The translations under genes and the position numbers were made by a program. From Viola odorata (Eukaryota > Streptophyta > Magnoliopsida > Malpighiales > Violaceae): a stretch of DNA of 64,000 nt. Below the pieces are notes generated by a model. That model saw nothing but the letters and a program-made list of their open reading frames with translations. It was not told where the DNA came from and made no database searches. Below, one piece after another: positions 36,601-48,852 of the stretch. Position 1 is the first letter of the stretch; each line of letters opens with the position of its first letter. The DNA is taken from contig OY829537.1 of the NCBI GenBank assembly GCA_963691705.1, positions 23,374,078 through 23,438,077 on the forward strand, given 5' to 3'.

Positions 36601-38866
36601 TGTGTTATGCAGCAAAGCTGTTGATGAATTAACTAATGATAGCTTCTGTTGCTTTTAGGTGGGAGTTCAAACATCTAAAATGGAAATGGTGCCAACAAAC
36701 TCTGAAATTCTTTCATGGGAGAGTTATGATGAGGATACTGCTGCTCTGGATGACAGCACAGCATTCACTGCTCCTGGTCTCTTGGAGCAGATAAATGTCA
36801 CAAGGGACACAAGTGACTACCTGTGGTACACGACCAGGTAATGAGACTGACTGCTAGGGTTGTGCAATCCTTTTTTCATTCTCGGTTTATTAGCTTTATC
36901 TTTTGATGGAAATGGCGACATTTTAACAATAATCTTTCATGTTTCAATGTGCCTACAGTGTTGATATTGGTTCATCTGAACACTTCCTGCATGGAGGCGA
37001 ACTCCCCACTCTCATTGTTCAATCAACTGGCCATGCTGTGCATATCTTTATTAATGGACAGCTCTCAGGTATGCGTATCGAGTGGATTCTCCATATATAG
37101 CTTTTTAAGCTGATGGACTAAGTTGGCACGTATTGTACTAGGTTCTGCTTTTGGGACTAGGGAGAATAGGAGATTTACCTACACCAGTAAGGTCAATTTG
37201 CGTGCTGGGACAAACAAAATCGCGTTGCTGAGTGTTGCTGTTGGGTTACCGGTTAGTTTCCCTTCCCCTGCTTAGTTATTTACATGTTTGCTCTTGTAAT
37301 GAGGAATAAATGTTTAGTATGAAGAACTCATCTGATAGCTCTTAACAAGCTACTGGCTAATGTTTTTAGCTGAAGTTGGAATTTCCTTTGCCTGATTATT
37401 CTATTTTATATCCAAGGGAATATATCTGATCAATGTGGAGAAATCTCTCACATAGTAAACCGATCTTTTAGTAGCAGTAGTCTTTAGGTGTTTTATGAAT
37501 AGATTATGCAAGCCTATAGTTTCATAAGCTGTGAGTCTGTTAATATATGCATCAAGCGAGCCATTACACTGATGCAATCACCTCTGACAATAATTTTTCC
37601 TGGTATCATTGAAGAATGTGGGTGGACACTTCGAGACATGGAACACGGGAATCCTGGGTCCAGTTGCACTCCATGGACTTGATCAAGGAAAATGGGACTT
37701 GTCCTGGCAAAAGTGGACCTATCAGGTTGAGGATTCTGACCTCTGCATCACTATTATTCATTGTTAATTATAAAAGAATGTTTTCCTGATTGTCCCACTC
37801 TTTAAACAGGTTGGTCTGAAAGGAGAGGCCATGAATCTTCTCTCTCCAACTGGTGTTTCTTCTGTTGAGTGGATGCAGGCATCATTAGCTACACAGAGAC
37901 AGCAGCCGTTGACATGGCATAAGGTATGAAACCATGACGAGTGCAGTTTTGTGTTACGGAAAACGAAATAAGCAACCTTTTCTTTTGAAAATTCTAACTT
38001 GCTCTGTGTAACTGTGAAGGCTTATTTCAATGCACCTGATGGAGACGAGCCATTAGCTTTGGACATGGAAGGCATGGGAAAGGGTCAAATATGGATTAAT
38101 GGGCAGAGTATAGGAAGATATTGGACTGCATATGCCAGTGGTAATTGCAATGCCTGCAGTTATGTTGGATCATTCCGTCCTCCAAAGTGTCAGCTTGGTT
38201 GTGGCAAACCAACCCAGCGATGGTAAATACTGCTTAGATACAAATGGCATAGTTTCCGGGGGAAAAAAATCCATTAATTCCTGACAAATATCATTTCCAG
38301 GTACCATGTGCCACGGTCTTGGTTGAAGCCAACCCAAAATCTAGTTGTAGTTTTTGAAGAACTTGGTGGGGATCCCTCTAGAATTTCACTCGTGAAAAGA
38401 TCGATGACCAGTGTCTGTGCTGAGGTTGCCGAGTTTCACCCAACTATCAAGAATTGGCACATTGAAAGCTATGGAAAAGCTGAAGAGTTCCACAGCCCTA
38501 AGGTTCACCTTCGGTGTAGTCAAGGCCAGTCGATTTCTGCCATTAAATTTGCAAGCTTCGGAACTCCCTTGGGAACCTGTGGTAGTTATCAGCAAGGAGC
38601 CTGCCATGCTGCTACCTCATATGACATCTTGGAGAAGGTAACTCTTACCCTTCTCTTGTTTAGAATCTCGCATTCCTTCCCGTCTCGTGTTAGAGTCTTA
38701 TAAATCAGAAGTTCATATTTTACTCTGTTTTACACAGAAATGCATTGGGAAGCAGAGATGTACAGTCACCATATCGAATGATAACTTTGGCCAAGACCCA
38801 TGCCCAAGAGTGCTGAAACGGTTGTCTGTTGAAGCCGTTTGTGCTCTAACGAATTCGAGAGGTTAA
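33645..38866 (+). CDS. BGAL3: Beta-galactosidase, GH35, BGAL3-type with C-terminal galactose-binding lectin domain
   Basis: Nineteen exons join in frame: 33645-33827, 33917-34012, 34181-34293, 34487-34553, 34762-34854, 34985-35128, 35247-35335, 35461-35566, 35661-35748, 36105-36223, 36315-36479, 36659-36837, 36959-37068, 37142-37251, 37615-37725, 37810-37923, 38020-38222, 38301-38637 and 38738-38866. All introns are GT-AG and the product is 851 residues. A hydrophobic signal peptide (about 1-30) directs secretion to the cell wall. The GH35 barrel carries the acid/base Glu in IENEYG (Glu188) and the nucleophile in LWTEAWSGW (Glu257). Beta-sandwich domains follow, and a SUEL-type lectin domain (about residues 765-847, with [20 protein letters not shown]) ends the protein. 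Wording such as [11 protein letters not shown] and [15 protein letters not shown] is closest to Arabidopsis BGAL3. Such enzymes remove terminal beta-galactose from wall polysaccharides. The ATG at 33645 is the first true ATG of the frame. The gene looks intact. Confidence 0.95.
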
Positions 38867-40047
38867 TTGTCCAAAAGAACCAAGGTAAGTTAACAACAAA
38901 ATACAGCCCCTAAGAGAACAAGTACAAAGAAAGGGTGTTTAGTTAGGCAAAAAGCTAGTCTTTCAGAACGGGAGGCTGTGGTCAAGAGTGTATTTACCGC
39001 GTTAATGCTTACTTTTATTTAATGTAATTTAAGGTGCATTAGTGAGTGTTAGTTAGATGAGCTTGAAAATCCCCGGGTTCCGCAATTCGAAGCCTGTGGT
39101 GAATTTCAAGTTCCCCAGTCCCTAGCCTTTTTAAACGGATAGGGAACTGGGAAAAATAGCTATTCTCTAGTGGATGTGTGAATCATTTTACTCTTGTATC
39201 AAAGGGGAATCACCCCATTTATGTTCATGTTAGGAGCGGATCCTAGTATGATCGATTGATCGTCGTTTCCTGTGCAGTTTCTTGTGAAATTAAGAACACA
39301 TTTCCAGTCAATCTCAGTTTCATTTCATTTCATCTCTGCTGTATATATCACTTCCTATTCATTGTATTTTGAAAAGGAGAAGCAAAGTTGAGATACATGT
39401 GACACTGCCAGCGATTGCGTATTTATTAGCACCAACATCCCTTGAATTCCATGAATGCAATAATTAGCTTCGGTTTCTGCTTTTTTCTTCAATGCCATAG
39501 AGCTGGCATGGAAGCAGTAAGCAGACTGTACCTTTCTAGTAGTACGTGGTACCAACGTTAGTACAAAATAAAAGGTAAGGTTCATTTTTTATATTGAGAG
39601 TTATCTTTTTTGAGATCCAACAATGCTTAGGATTTGTTTCCTAACATAACATCCCTCGACATTAGTTACTTACCATAGGAGGCAGAGAGGACATCCGAGA
39701 GCTCGGTAAAAAGAAGAAATTAAACTGTATGAAGTGCTCTTTATTGTAGCATATTCTTCATTGGTGTAGTAAGTGCTATGCAACAGTAAGAAAGAGTTTT
39801 ACACATGTAGGATCCTAGGCAGCAAAACAAAAGATTAAATTTCAAGGTCAAAACTAGTGACATGTTAAGCAGAGGCAGATCAGAAAGAAAAAAAACAAGA
39901 CAAAGCTAAGTACTTGTCAAAGTTCATTTGGAATTAAACTCGAAAGAAGAGGTCGCAGTAATGTTGTCCTTAAAGTAAAAACAGGTTCAGATAACAGCAT
40001 ATACATAGTCTAATAAAATAAAAGCACAGGGGAATTTTATGGAAGGT
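38867..40047. other. Convergent intergenic region between BGAL3 and thioredoxin genes
   Basis: Holds the 3' UTRs of the plus-strand galactosidase and the minus-strand thioredoxin. No ORF or repeat of note is seen; open frames on the minus strand (39355-39585) have no domain. Confidence 0.5.
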
Positions 40048-41346
40048 TTAAGCAGAAGCAGTAGCCATGTGCTTGGCTATGGTTTGCCCCAGTTCGTCCT
40101 TCTTAGCTCCCACGACCGTTTCCAGAATCTTCCCTTCTCTCAAGAACATGGAAGTTGGCAATGACTGCACAGCCCAATCCTCTGCAACAGTGTGAAAAAC
40201 AAGAATTACCGAAACCAATGATCATATCTTAAGTAAGAAAGTAACGAATCCTATTTACCTTACAACGATAACAAACTTTCGATCCGAATACTTACCTTCA
40301 GTTCATCCACATCCACCTTAAGGAAGGTAACATCAGGGAGTGACTTGGCCAGCTCTTCCAAGAAAGGTGCGATGAAACGACATGGTGGGCACCATGAAGC
40401 AGCAAAGTCAATAACAATCTACACAACGACACAGCAGACAAATGAATACTGAGTGTTGGTAAGTAAAGTGATAAACACCGAGGTAATATCCTTTGCTATT
40501 ATATGTTACTGTTATACTCAAGTTTATTATGCTGTCAGTCAATTTGAAATTGTATTGTTTTCTTGAGTGAGTCAAGGACACAACATCTCCAATAGAGATC
40601 ACTAAACTGGTTTGGGATTAAATTTTGAACTGAAATGTGGATGAATTCACACTTCGAACAGAACAGGGTTGCTTTTTTTTTTCTTGTTTTAAGGTCTAAA
40701 TTCATAACTATTCATGAGCCCACTAACCCTGTTTGCACCGCGTCGGTTCACAAAGAGGTAAAATATTCTCCACAAGTTATTCCGCCAGCCATTTCACAAA
40801 GATCGAACAAGCGGTCTGTTACTTAAAGGTTAGAGTGCAAATGACACTTACATCAATCATACATGTTGATTAGAGCAGGCTTACTCTGATAAAATAAGTA
40901 AATAATAAATTATTTTGTATGCATCACTTTCTTCTTTTTTATGTTAATCACTTCAATTGAATACTTTTATAAATGTCATAATCCACACACACAATTTCCA
41001 GTCTCTATGAAGAAAAGCAATAGATGAAGGAAAAAACATAAAAAAGAATCCAGCAAATTTAAATCGAAAGACGTATAAGCCAGGGAATCAAGATCCAAGA
41101 ACGAATCTAAATTGATAGCATAACAGCAAGTAAAACCCTTACAAAACCAATTACTCATTCATTCATAAATCTAATAAACTAAAAATCAAAATCACCAACA
41201 AAACAATTGAATGATCAACCATAAAAAATTAAAAAGAAGAATTGAAAGAAAAAGTAGCATACCAGCTTCTTGGATTCATTTCCCTTCTCGAGCTGCTCGT
41301 TCCAGGCCTCAAGAGTGTGGCAAGCGATCACCGATTCTGCTGCCAT
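40048..41346 (-). CDS. Thioredoxin h-type (WCPPC) with an abnormal last splice acceptor
   Basis: Minus-strand exons are 41263-41346 and 40296-40418, and a third exon ends at 40048. The protein begins [20 protein letters not shown] and carries [19 protein letters not shown], the redox site of some cytosolic h-type thioredoxins that reduce target disulfides using NADPH-thioredoxin reductase. The cis-proline context is SLPTSMF, with Ser where most h-types have Phe. It ends [20 protein letters not shown] plus two residues. Exon 3 is the oddity. Homology needs it to begin at 40191 (encoding TVAEDW), but the two bases before are AC, not AG. The next in-frame AG puts the start at 40179, deleting four residues (112 versus 116 residues); the AG at 40182-40183 would shift the frame. 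A Tourist-like MITE starts 84 bp upstream of the ATG. The family call is secure, but whether a normal protein is made is not. Confidence 0.85.
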
Positions 41347-41430
41347 GTTCTCTCTCTAATCTCTCTCTCTCTCCAAAAAGACAGAATAATATTTTGTATC
41401 ACTCACAAAGTTCTGTCGGTTTTTGGCTTC

Positions 41431-41922
41431 GGGCCTGTTTGGCGTTCCGATTCTAGTTGGAAAAGTGATTCTGGAAAAGTGCTGTGTGGAAAGTATTTCT
41501 GGAAAAGTGCGGTGGGAAACGAGAAGTTGTTTTATGGTGTTTGGTAAAAAATGCGGTTAAAACTATGGTTGAAATGTAAAAGTATAAAACTCATTTTAAA
41601 AAAATTAATAAAAATAGAAAAAGTGGATCTAGAATTACTTATTTTGAGACGGAGATTTTATTGTGGTAGTTTTTAATTTATTTTGTTCTATTATATAAAG
41701 TAAAAAAATGAAATTAAAATGAAAAAAGAAAAGAAAAGAGAGAGGGTGTGCGTTTCCCAGACTGAAGCATTTTGCTCCCGTGCGCGTTTGCAAGCATTTG
41801 CTTGCTTTTGAACTTGGGCTTCTCAAGAAGCCCAGTTTATATTGACATTACCAAACACTTTTAAAAGTGTTTTTGGTTTTGGAAAAGGGCGTTCCGGTGT
41901 AGAACCAGAACGCCAAAGGGCC
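41431..41922. mobile_element. Tourist-like MITE, copy 2 (492 bp), in the thioredoxin promoter
   Basis: Ends are GGGCCTGTTTGGCGTTCC and, inverted, GGCCCTTTGGCGTTCTGG. The interior is the reverse complement of the MITE at 29787-30301. No clean TTA duplication is visible here. It lies 84 bp from the thioredoxin start codon, so the thioredoxin promoter must be inside or beyond it. Confidence 0.75.
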
Positions 41923-42903
41923 TGTTCCTACTCCTAGTTTCTATCCCTAAGGAGATTTTTATTTTCTGTTTTGCTTCCTACCGTAAGAATCCGACGTTGC
42001 TAAATGGGCCCACAGATTCAACGGCATAGATATAGTCAGTCATATAGAATACGAAATGCTTTGATAATTTCTTAGCCATGGATATTTTGAGTGGGTAGTA
42101 AATTTGGTTTATCGGATAATTACTTGTTTTTTGTTTATTTTGGGAATCTCCGGTGAAGATTGAGAGAACGATATGCCGTAGCGTACAAAAAGAGGATTTT
42201 TTTGTTATTTATCAATTCCAACTGTTAATTTTTCAAGACTTTAAAACGTTTCAATGAACCACTCTAATTCTAATTTACTAACTCAATTAAGCTCAAACAC
42301 TATACGGATGGAAACCACAAAAATGAAAATATTTAGCACTCTTCCTCTCAAACATACTAATCCTTGGTAGTATAGGATTTGGATTGACTTCTGGAGCAAA
42401 ACGAAACCTCCAAGAAATGAGATAACAACAATTGAAGTGAGCTGGTAGAATGAAATTGATACCAGCAACAACATAGAATACATCAGCTCTGTAAATATCA
42501 CAGGTATGAAATGCACATGCAAATAATAAGTTGACTTACAGGTTACAAGAATGTACACGCACATTGATAACCAGAAAAGAGAAATGAGCTAATTGGATTC
42601 TACATCAAAGTACCAAACAGAGGCTGACTTCATCCAATAACAAATAATCTCTTCTGCGCATTCCTAACCCAGAAAACTTTCCCCTGTATTTCAATTTGCC
42701 GAAGAAAGCAGTAAAGTAGAGTTCTTGAGTAAAATGAACTGAAGCATAGCTACTATCAGTATTTAGGAGGCTATCAAAGAAATAGTATATTACCATGAGA
42801 TTTTATTACACTTGCCTGCCCTTCTTAATAGTCTTTGCCGGCTTCAGTTTTCTATATATACCACACACTTCTAATACAAGTAGCAGAACAAAGAATTGAA
42901 AAG
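41923..42903. other. Intergenic and 3' UTR of the RTE1/RTH-family gene
   Basis: No gene is supported. The part near 42500-42900 is probably the 3' UTR of the minus-strand membrane-protein gene. Minus-strand open frames (42283-42564, 42605-42796) have no recognisable domain. Confidence 0.4.
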
Positions 42904-43740
42904 CTACAACTGGATCAGGTTCTTGAAACAATAGGTACCGACAAAAAACCAACCAAGTAGAAGGGAGGTGAAGAAGGCCAAAAAGGTTAGAAAGGTCAAG
43001 CCACCAAATATAATCCCGAGACTGAGAACAATGACAAATGGTAAGTATGATTGCACCAAGGATCCAGTACTCACCCATTGACCTTTGAGGAGAATCAGAG
43101 CAGCAAGGTTCACCACATTCCAACCGCCTGACTCAAACCCCAGCCGGTTCAGGTTATTGGCAACGAAAGAGTGGCAATTGCAAGTGAAAAGGCTGTATGC
43201 ATAATGCTGGAACTCCTGTGTGCCCTTTCGCAATGCATCATCCCATGTTGATGATCCAGGTGCTTCTTCCAATTCAAGGTCAAACTGATGCTCATCTTTA
43301 AACGTACTTGCAATAAGAGGCATGGAACAATCCTGGCGAAAAATTCAACAAGCATGATTATATTAAAGAGTTGTATACCAATATAAACCGCTAGCTTGTC
43401 TTAAATGGACATCACCACATTGCACTGATCAATGATCGACACAACAACGAAATAACCAACACCATACCTTTTCCTTGTTGATTTGGATGTAGCGCGTTAC
43501 TGATCCAAATGCAAAATTGTCTACGCACACAAAATTCGGCCCTGCAAAGTCCAGAATCACCCCATCCTCTCTGCAAATGCCAATGTGACCAATGAAAGGA
43601 ATCAACCATGATATCACAGGAAGTGGTGTCCAAACAACGCAGCAAGGGAACCGAGATTTCTCAGGATCAATCTTCATATTCTTTCCAAAGTTTTGTCCAA
43701 ACCTCCTCTCACTATCCTCAGTTTCCCCATTTTCTCCCAT
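42904..43740 (-). CDS. RTH: RTE1/RTH-family (DUF778) membrane protein, ethylene-receptor regulator
   Basis: Two coding exons on the minus strand, 43468-43740 and 42904-43332, join in frame to 233 residues. The ATG at 43740 ([14 protein letters not shown]) is chosen because an acceptor (TATTCAG) lies about 20 bp upstream, which implies a separate 5' UTR exon towards 44100. Conserved blocks are [40 protein letters not shown], and the Cys/His block [19 protein letters not shown]. Two hydrophobic segments near the C-terminus (about residues 180-225) are membrane-spanning, and the end YCFKNLIQL is typical. In Arabidopsis, RTE1 is an ER/Golgi protein that promotes ETR1 receptor signalling, and RTH is its homologue. 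The short N-terminus and length fit RTH better than RTE1, but the paralogue choice is uncertain. Confidence 0.88.
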
Positions 43741-44381
43741 CTCTAATGCTTTAAGACACTGAATACAAAAGGAACCAAAATAACAAACACATTGGATTAG
43801 ACGCATGTAACTACAACAAATCTCATTTTTAACGCATCCTACATATATATACAGAAATCACGAAAGATCATGTAAACGTATCAAATAGCCAATAATATAT
43901 GCAATTACTTGGTTTATTCACAATATTTTGGCTAATTAATCGATAAATGTTAAGTCAGGTGGAATCAAATCACGAAGAATGTGAGAAGTAGAAAACCTAG
44001 AAGCATGAAAATGGTGGGGAGAAGCATACCTGCAGAAGCAGAAATGGGAAGAAAAAAAACCCTAAATAAGAAGCGGGCATGAAGAAACTTCAGAGAAATG
44101 GAAAAAGATCGGAGGCAATGTACCTGAGACGAAAAGTTGGAGAAGATCGGAAGCACGGGCTGGAACAATAGGATTAACCAAAACCAAATCGTTCAAGGAG
44201 AATGAGAACCAATGATAATTGATCATCAATCTTCGCCTTTAAAAAGGAAGGTCTCATCTGTAATGGATGACATGTCGCTTTGGATAAAAAAGTGAGCTGT
44301 CCGACCCCATGTTTCTTCCTGGGGTTAAAGCAATACTTCCAACCTCTTTTATTAACTGATTTGATATATGTATTATTTTTT
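43741..44381 (-). promoter_or_regulatory. 5' UTR intron and promoter region of the RTH-type gene
   Basis: An acceptor CAG at about 43760 (minus strand) implies an intron in the 5' UTR, with the first exon probably around 44040-44170. The minus-strand open frames here are not recognised as coding. The MULE-like element begins just beyond. Confidence 0.4.
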
Positions 44382-44391
44382 CTTTTAAAAG

Positions 44392-45434
44392 TTAATTGCA
44401 CTAAAAAAATTGTTCAAATTTAGTAACTTACTCTAACACCGTCTATCAAAAGCTATCAACTGTCTAATATAGCATGACACGTTAAATACTACGTGTGTTG
44501 TTGCTGACGTGTCATACTATATCAATAAAATTGACCTGAGTTTTTAAAAAACGGGTCGGGTAAACGAGTTTATAAATAATTTCTCACCCTCCCTCATTTC
44601 TCCCCCTCTCTCATTCGATCACTCTCATTCTCAAACAACAACAAAATAGAACCCTCTACTCCCTCACCATTTTTTCTCAACCAAAACAGTCATCAAACCT
44701 TCATCATCTCCATTTTTCTTTCTCAACCAAAACAGCCATCAAACATTCACCATCTACTCTGAATCGAACACACCGCCACTCCTATTTCCCTCCACCGTAC
44801 CACATCGCAGCACCACCTCAAACCACCACATCACGCGCCTGCCGCCACACAGTCACACCACAAACCGCCCATTTTCGTCCTCCAATCAACACACAAACAC
44901 AAATCCAAATCGGCACCAACAATCACCCAGCCACACAGCCGAATCACCATCCCTCCCCCAAATCGGCACCAATAACCATCCAGCCACACCCAATCGCCAT
45001 CAAACCACCGTCCCCGAACGCCACACTCCCAACCAAAATCACCCAATCCTGATCCCAAACCGATTTCCTCCATCACCGCCGAAACCCAATAACAAAAATC
45101 CAAACCCGAATCCTTCTCTAGGGAAAATAAAAAAGAAGAAAAGAATAGGAAGGAAGAAAAGAAAAGAAAGCAGAGAAGGGTGAAGGAAAGAAGGAATAAA
45201 AGAAAGAAAGTGAAAATGGTGAAATTGTAACAAATTAATTAATAATGGAATTATGGTAATTATTTATAAACCCGTTTTTAAAAAATTCGGGTCAATTTTG
45301 TTGATGTGACATGACACGTCAGTAATAACACACATGACATCTGATGTGTCATGCCACGTTGGACAATTGATGATTTTCGATAGACGACGTTAGGGTGAGG
45401 TAGTAAATATGAACAACTTTTTAAGTGCAAGTAT
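44392..45434. mobile_element. Non-autonomous MULE-like element with about 190-bp terminal inverted repeats
   Basis: Left arm (about 44392-44586) and right arm (about 45238-45434) are inverted copies. For example TTGTTCAAATTTAGTAAC on the left pairs with the complement of the right, and both hold ACGTGTCAT-type and TTTATAAA-type blocks. The 10 bp CTTTTAAAAG flanks both sides (44382-44391 and 45435-45444), in the size range of Mutator target duplications, although this word is itself a palindrome. The interior (44590-45235) is first CT- and CA-rich and then GA-rich with no transposase. The 90-codon Gly/Trp-rich minus frame at 44831-45103 is probably compositional. Confidence 0.78.
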
Positions 45435-45444
45435 CTTTTAAAAG

Positions 45445-46948
45445 CAAAAAATAGTACAAATACCAAATCAGTCAATCAAATAGAGTACAGAAGCAATTTT
45501 TTGCATTAACCTTCCATTTTTTTTTGCATTAACCCTTTCTTCTTGTCGTCACTCGTCAACATGGATATAAATAAATGAAACTTACAAAAATCGAGCTGTT
45601 CGAGACTATCACTTAGTTTCTACTTTTTTTTTATTAGAATAAGACTTGGCTAATTTGTGTTGAACTCAATACAATTAAATCAACTAAATTAAGTTTAATT
45701 TTACAATAATTTAATCATAATGGAGAGCTTTAACATCTCTTATTTATAAAATATTTAAAAAATTAAAATATAAATTATATTATAATTAAAAATATAACTT
45801 ACTTAGTCACTAAAGTCTAATGGTGAGAGCATACGGAGATTTTTCATACATTATGGGCTAAGAAAAAAATTCTATAATTTTTCCAAATAAATTTTGTTAA
45901 AAAATTTATCAAAAGTTTAAAATTCTACTTATATTCAAAGTAGATGGTGATTAAAATAGTCATAAAATGTGTGATTTTGAACCATAGTATTAAAATTACA
46001 ATCAGCATATTTTCAATTAAAATCGAGTAAGATGAGATGATTTTTTTACATCTTATCTTCCACACACTTTTTATGGTGTATTTATATTTCATCCATTATA
46101 TGGAGAGAGGAAAGAATAAAACGAAGATGGTGAAGATATTATGGTGGTGGTGTTATTTTATTTTTTTAAAGATTTTTGTAAGCTTATATATATTATTTAT
46201 TATTTTTACAATACTAACATCAAACCCGTAACCTATACTTTAAAAACGACATAAATTAATTAGTTGAATTACAACCACTTAATATAAAATACTCAATTGT
46301 TTTCTATAAATGTTATTATGTGCTTAAGTATATAATACAATATGTACCAATGAATAACATGAGAAATTAATTGAAACACACCATGTTTATTTTTACATAT
46401 ATTCAATATTGTATTAGATAAATGAAACAAAAATATATCAGGGTGCACCGCCGTAGAGAGACTTGTCGTCTGTACAAAAAGAAATTAGTCGTTCATCCAC
46501 ACATTCTGGTTTGGGAAGTTGTTATATCCATTCTTCTTTTTATAGGAAAAATAATGGAAATTATTAAAAAGAAGGAAAATGGTTTACATAATATTTACAT
46601 AGGAGAATCAAAAATAAATTCCTACTTAAGAAGGTGTGATGTAATTTTTAGAAGCAATTTACCTTTTACTGAATCGACCTAAACAAATATAATTAGTTTT
46701 AGTCGGTGATTTAAGAGTTCAAGTGGAGTAAAAAATAATTGTGATTCCCACCATGAAAAATATTAGAAACTCCCATATCGAATAATTATGTAGCAGAATA
46801 GGAATATTATTATTTTGTATAATTAGTTGTTTAATGCATATCATTACTAGAGTTTTTCCTAGTTTCAAGGACTCCTAGTTTAGTTGCCGAGTGCAGAAAA
46901 AGAATTTGAAGAGAAAACTGAAAGGGTATATTCCTTGATATATCCATG
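45445..46948. other. AT-rich intergenic DNA, nothing identified
   Basis: About 1.5 kb with no supportable gene. Short plus-strand frames at 46037-46231 and 46422-46682 are AT-rich and match no family I know. Confidence 0.4.
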
Positions 46949-46956
46949 CTTCTGAT

Positions 46957-47477
46957 TAGGGGTGGCAATATGGGACGGACGGACGTCCATGCATCAGTCC
47001 CAACTTGTCCAATAAGTAAACTGGACGAATTTGTCTAAATCCATTTAATAAACAGACGGACAAGACCCGTCCATTTAAATTTGGACGGACGGGACGGGTT
47101 CCCATCCAATAATAATTTTTTTCCGGGAATTGAATTTTTAAAATTTTTTTTTTTGAAAAAAATGTTTTTTGAATTTTTTTTTTTAAATTATTATTTTCGA
47201 AAAATAAAAGTAATTGTTTTGGATTTATTTTTTTAAAATTATTATTTTCGAAAAATATTATTTTTTTAAAAAAATTTTTTTTTTTGAGAATTTTTTTTAT
47301 TTTAAAAATTAAATAATAAACAGACGGACGGGAATCCGTTGGGTTTGTCCCGTCCGTCCGTATATGTAGCTGGATGGGTCTAACCCAACCCATTTATTAA
47401 ATGGACATGGACGGACGGGACGGGCATATGGACCGACGGGACGGACAAATGGACAATTGTCCATATTGCCACCCCTA
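46957..47477. mobile_element. Non-autonomous hAT element (521 bp)
   Basis: The terminal inverted repeat is TAGGGGTGGCAATATGG at both ends, and a perfect 8-bp target duplication CTTCTGAT is present (46949-46956 and 47478-47485). Subterminal GGACGGAC repeats fill both arms, and the centre is T/A-rich. No coding sequence is present. It lies 150 bp upstream of the phosphatase start codon. Confidence 0.93.
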
Positions 47478-48852
47478 CTTCTGATGCAAATTTTGAGACG
47501 AGATAGAGTAAAATTCTGCTTCACATCATCCCCATATCTAAACTGACAAAATCACAGATCTTTAAACCTCAGATTATAAATTACAACCAAAAACCCTGCT
47601 CCAAAAATACAAAACCTGACACACTCCTTATACAAAAATGGTTTCGAGAACTTGGAGTGTGGCTGTCACATTCTTGCTTGTGCTTCTCACAATTGCAAGA
47701 TCCTGCAATGGAGGAATCACTAGTCGATATGTTAGGAAAGCTGAAGCATCTAAGGACATGCCTTATGAAGCTTTTCCTCCACCTTCAGGACTCAATGCAC
47801 CCGAGCAGGTGCGATATTATCCTTAATTTGTTCTGTTTTGGTCCTGTTCTGATGCAAAATGGATGTGTTTTTTCTGTTTATGATGAAGGTTTCTTTTATT
47901 GTTTTTGTTTCAGGTTCATATAACACAAGGAGATCATGACAGGCGGAGTATGATTATTACATGGGTGACACCAGAGAAGCCATCATACCATAATGTAGTG
48001 AGATTCTGGGCAACAGAAGGGAAGCATAAGAATCACAAGAGAAAAGCACATGCATCAACCAAGACTTACAAATACTACAATTATGTTTCTGGATTCATTC
48101 ATCATGCAACCATCAAACACCTTCATGTAATTTTGATACTACTTATCACCCCAAAGTTAGATGGATTGTATGTTATTTCTGATTGATTTAATTCTTTTCT
48201 AATTTGTATACATGCAGTACAACACCAAATACATCTATGAGCTTGGAACTGGTGAATCCGCTCGTCAGTTCTGGTTTGTAACCCCTCCTGCAGCAGGACC
48301 AGATGTTCCATACACATTTGGAATTATAGGTGAGTAATTAGCATGGTTTTTCCACTTTGAGTACAAACCATGCACAACAATTCAATTAGTGCTAATGATT
48401 TTGCAGGTGATTTGGGACAAACATACGAGTCCAATTCGACGTTGGAACATTATGTGGCGAATCCAAAAGGGCAAGCTGTGCTGTGTATTGGTGATCTTTC
48501 TTATGCTGATGATTGGGAAAATCATGACAGTAGGAAGTGGGATTCATGGGGTCGTTGAGAAGAGTACTGCCTATCAGCCATGGATTTGGACTGCTGGCAA
48601 TCATGAAATTGATATTGATATTGATATTGTAACACTTCCTTTCAATGCTATTCAGGAGGAGAAGACGAGGAACTCTCAAGAGAAATGATGTGGCACCGCC
48701 ATGTCATTCTGCCACATTCTGCCACGTCTGCATAATTACAAGTTTGCCATCGATCCTAAATTTATGAAAATGCCACCCAGATCTCCTTCTTCATACCATG
48801 ATTATACTCCTCATTTCCAGCCGGAACTGGAAGGCCCAAATACTCACGCGCC

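Noticed and set aside
44831..45103. Gly/Trp-rich 90-codon minus ORF inside the MULE-like element
   Set aside because: Composition follows the CA-rich plus strand; no family resemblance.
44382..45444. 44392-45434 and the Pack-MULE at 48647-52312 as one family
   Set aside because: Their terminal sequences (TTGCACT versus GCTATTCAGG) are unrelated by eye.
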